From: Schlegelella_A sp038234975
GTDB lineage: Bacteria; Pseudomonadota; Gammaproteobacteria; Burkholderiales; Burkholderiaceae_C
Assembly: GCA_038234975.1 (NCBI GenBank)
Contig: JBBSUK010000162.1
Location: 1-6,978 of the forward strand
Direction: 5' to 3'
DNA: 6,978 nucleotides
A program made the position numbers and the translations under genes. Below the pieces are notes generated by a model. That model did no database searches and was not told the origin of the DNA. It saw only the letters and a list, made by a program, of their open reading frames with translations. Positions 6,007 to 6,978 of the stretch are shown piece after piece (the stretch's first letter is position 1; each line of letters opens with the position of its first letter).

Positions 6007-6908
6007 GCGCGCGCCGACAGCACGATCCCGGCGACGATCAGCACGAAGGCCGCCGCGTGGTACCAATGCGGAGCCGCACCGAGGAAAGCGGCCGAGAGGA
6101 TCGCCGCCAGCAGCGGCGTGAGGTTCTGGAAGAAGCCCGCCACCGTGGGCCCGACCCGCCGGACGCCGGCTCCCCAGCAGCGGTAGGCGAGGATCGCCGG
6201 CCCGATCACGATGAAGGCGAGCCCGGCCACCAGGGGCCAGCCCCAGCGGATCGGCTCCGGTGTCAGCAGCGCCTGTTCGCCGGCCGCGAAGGCGCCCGAC
6301 CACATCACGCCGAACACCACTTGCGCCATCAGGAATGCCGCCCAGTCGTCGCGGATCGAGGCCGGCCCGTCGGTGCGCGACAGCAGCCAGCTGTAAAGCG
6401 CCCACAGGGCCGTCGCGATCAGGATGATCACGTCGCCTGCAACCAGCTTGAGCTCGAGCAGCCGCGCCGGGTCGCCGTGCGCGAGCACGAGCAGCACGCC
6501 GGCGATCGACAGCGCGGCACCGATCAGCGCCCGACGCGACACCGCGGCGCCGAAGCCGATCGCGCCGATCGCCAGCATGAAGAGCGGGACGCTCGAAGCC
6601 ACCAGTGTCACGTTGATGGGCGTCGACGTCTGCAGCGCCAGGTACTGCAGGGCGTTGTAGGAGCCGATGCCCACGAGCCCGAGCAACGCGTACCAGCCGG
6701 CGTGGCGCCACAGCTCGCTGCGGGGACGCAGGACGCGCGCCGCGAACGGCAGCAACACGACGAAGGCAAACGCCCAGCGCAGGAAATTGAGCGTCAACGG
6801 TGGAACGAGATCGCGCACCGCCCGGCCGACGACCGCGTTCGCCGCCCACATCAGCGGCGGCACCACGAGCAGGAGCACGGTGCCGGGCGTCAGACGCGTC
6901 GATGCCAT
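6003..6908 (-). CDS. EamA/DMT-family transporter, ten membrane helices
   Basis: This 301-residue inner-membrane protein has the layout of the drug/metabolite transporter superfamily. Ten hydrophobic segments are visible, at roughly 10-28, 36-56, 73-91, 98-118, 127-145, 157-177, 189-209, 224-243, 255-274 and 282-300, forming two five-helix EamA repeats. Typical features are the early MWAANAVVGR (20-29), NFLRWAFA (41-48), TSTPINVTLVASSVPLF (94-110) after helix 3, and the second-repeat block GPTVAGFFQNLTPLLAAI (253-270). Members export amino acids, metabolites or nucleotide sugars; the substrate here cannot be read from sequence. Full family length suggests an intact gene. The ATG at 6908 lies 15 bases after the stop of the upstream membrane-protein fragment, with no clear Shine-Dalgarno site. 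Its stop overlaps the receptor start, placing a DMT transporter in one operon with an outer-membrane importer. Confidence 0.92.
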   Translation of the reverse strand: MASTRLTPGTVLLLVVPPLMWAANAVVGRAVRDLVPPLTLNFLRWAFAFVVLLPFAARVLRPRSELWRHAGWYALLGLVGIGSYNALQYLALQTSTPINVTLVASSVPLFMLAIGAIGFGAAVSRRALIGAALSIAGVLLVLAHGDPARLLELKLVAGDVIILIATALWALYSWLLSRTDGPASIRDDWAAFLMAQVVFGVMWSGAFAAGEQALLTPEPIRWGWPLVAGLAFIVIGPAILAYRCWGAGVRRVGPTVAGFFQNLTPLLAAILSAAFLGAAPHWYHAAAFVLIVAGIVLSARA

Positions 6909-6923
6909 GACGCCGCGCGCAAT

Positions 6924-6978
6924 TCAGCGAAGGATGGCCACCAGCGTCGCCACGACCACGATCGCGGCGAGCGCCCAA
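6924..6978 (-). CDS. C-terminal end of an unidentified membrane protein (5' end outside window)
   Basis: One minus-strand frame reads WALAAIVVVATLVAILR and then TGA (6926-6924). Fifteen of these 17 residues are Ala, Ile, Leu, Val, Thr or Trp in a pattern typical of a terminal membrane helix, whereas the other open frame through this region is Arg/Gly-rich and looks like a shadow. The stop lies 15 bases before the EamA transporter start, so this gene probably belongs to the same operon. The fragment is too short to name a family. Confidence 0.6.
   Translation of the reverse strand, partial: WALAAIVVVATLVAILR

Noticed and set aside
2362..6186. A 1274-codon open frame on the plus strand, antisense to the receptor and dehydrogenase
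   Set aside because: Its product is dominated by Arg, Ala, Gly, Asp, Val and His with no recognisable domain, signal or membrane segment. Long antisense frames are expected opposite GC-rich genes because stop codons are rare there. Both minus-strand genes show clear family motifs.
6007..6978. N-terminal extension of the receptor frame across the transporter gene
   Set aside because: The extension is an Arg/Gly/Ala-rich shadow of the EamA gene. ATG 6006 is followed directly by a signal peptide and TonB box.

Overview
This is a GC-rich, gene-dense chromosomal segment from a Gram-negative bacterium. The outer-membrane receptor, a lipoprotein and the style of the aminopeptidase N tail suggest a proteobacterium, probably a Burkholderiales-like betaproteobacterium; that assignment is an inference from gene style, not from a marker. 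The two strands carry two converging transcription blocks. No stretch longer than about 80 bases lacks a gene or RNA, and I see no mobile element, CRISPR array or origin.

Plus-strand block (1-1873). The window opens inside the 3' end of pepN (aminopeptidase N). Thirteen bases later comes a 429-residue phosphofructokinase whose signature residues (NGGGDS and PKTVDND) mark it as pyrophosphate-dependent and therefore reversible, usable in both glycolysis and gluconeogenesis. A complete tRNA-Thr(CGT) with encoded CCA follows, preceded by a plausible -10 box and a perfect 7-bp leader hairpin.

Minus-strand block (6978 down to 1902). Reading in its own direction, it holds the last 17 residues of an unidentified membrane protein, a ten-helix EamA/DMT transporter, a 728-residue TonB-dependent receptor overlapping the transporter by ATGA, a TTG-initiated lipoprotein of the PQQ-type sorbosone/glucose dehydrogenase family, and a 141-residue hypothetical protein with one N-terminal membrane helix. 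Spacings are 15, -4, 66 and 79 bases, consistent with one operon. A small hairpin lies between the converging tRNA and the last gene.

The most interesting reading is functional. The receptor resembles the YncD/PqqU family, known in E. coli as the outer-membrane importer of the redox cofactor pyrroloquinoline quinone (PQQ). The next gene encodes a lipoprotein from a PQQ-binding dehydrogenase family. Together they look like a scavenge-and-use module: the receptor brings PQQ into the periplasm, where the anchored dehydrogenase uses it to oxidise a sugar or aldehyde. The roles of the transporter, the small membrane protein and the truncated upstream gene in such a module are unknown.
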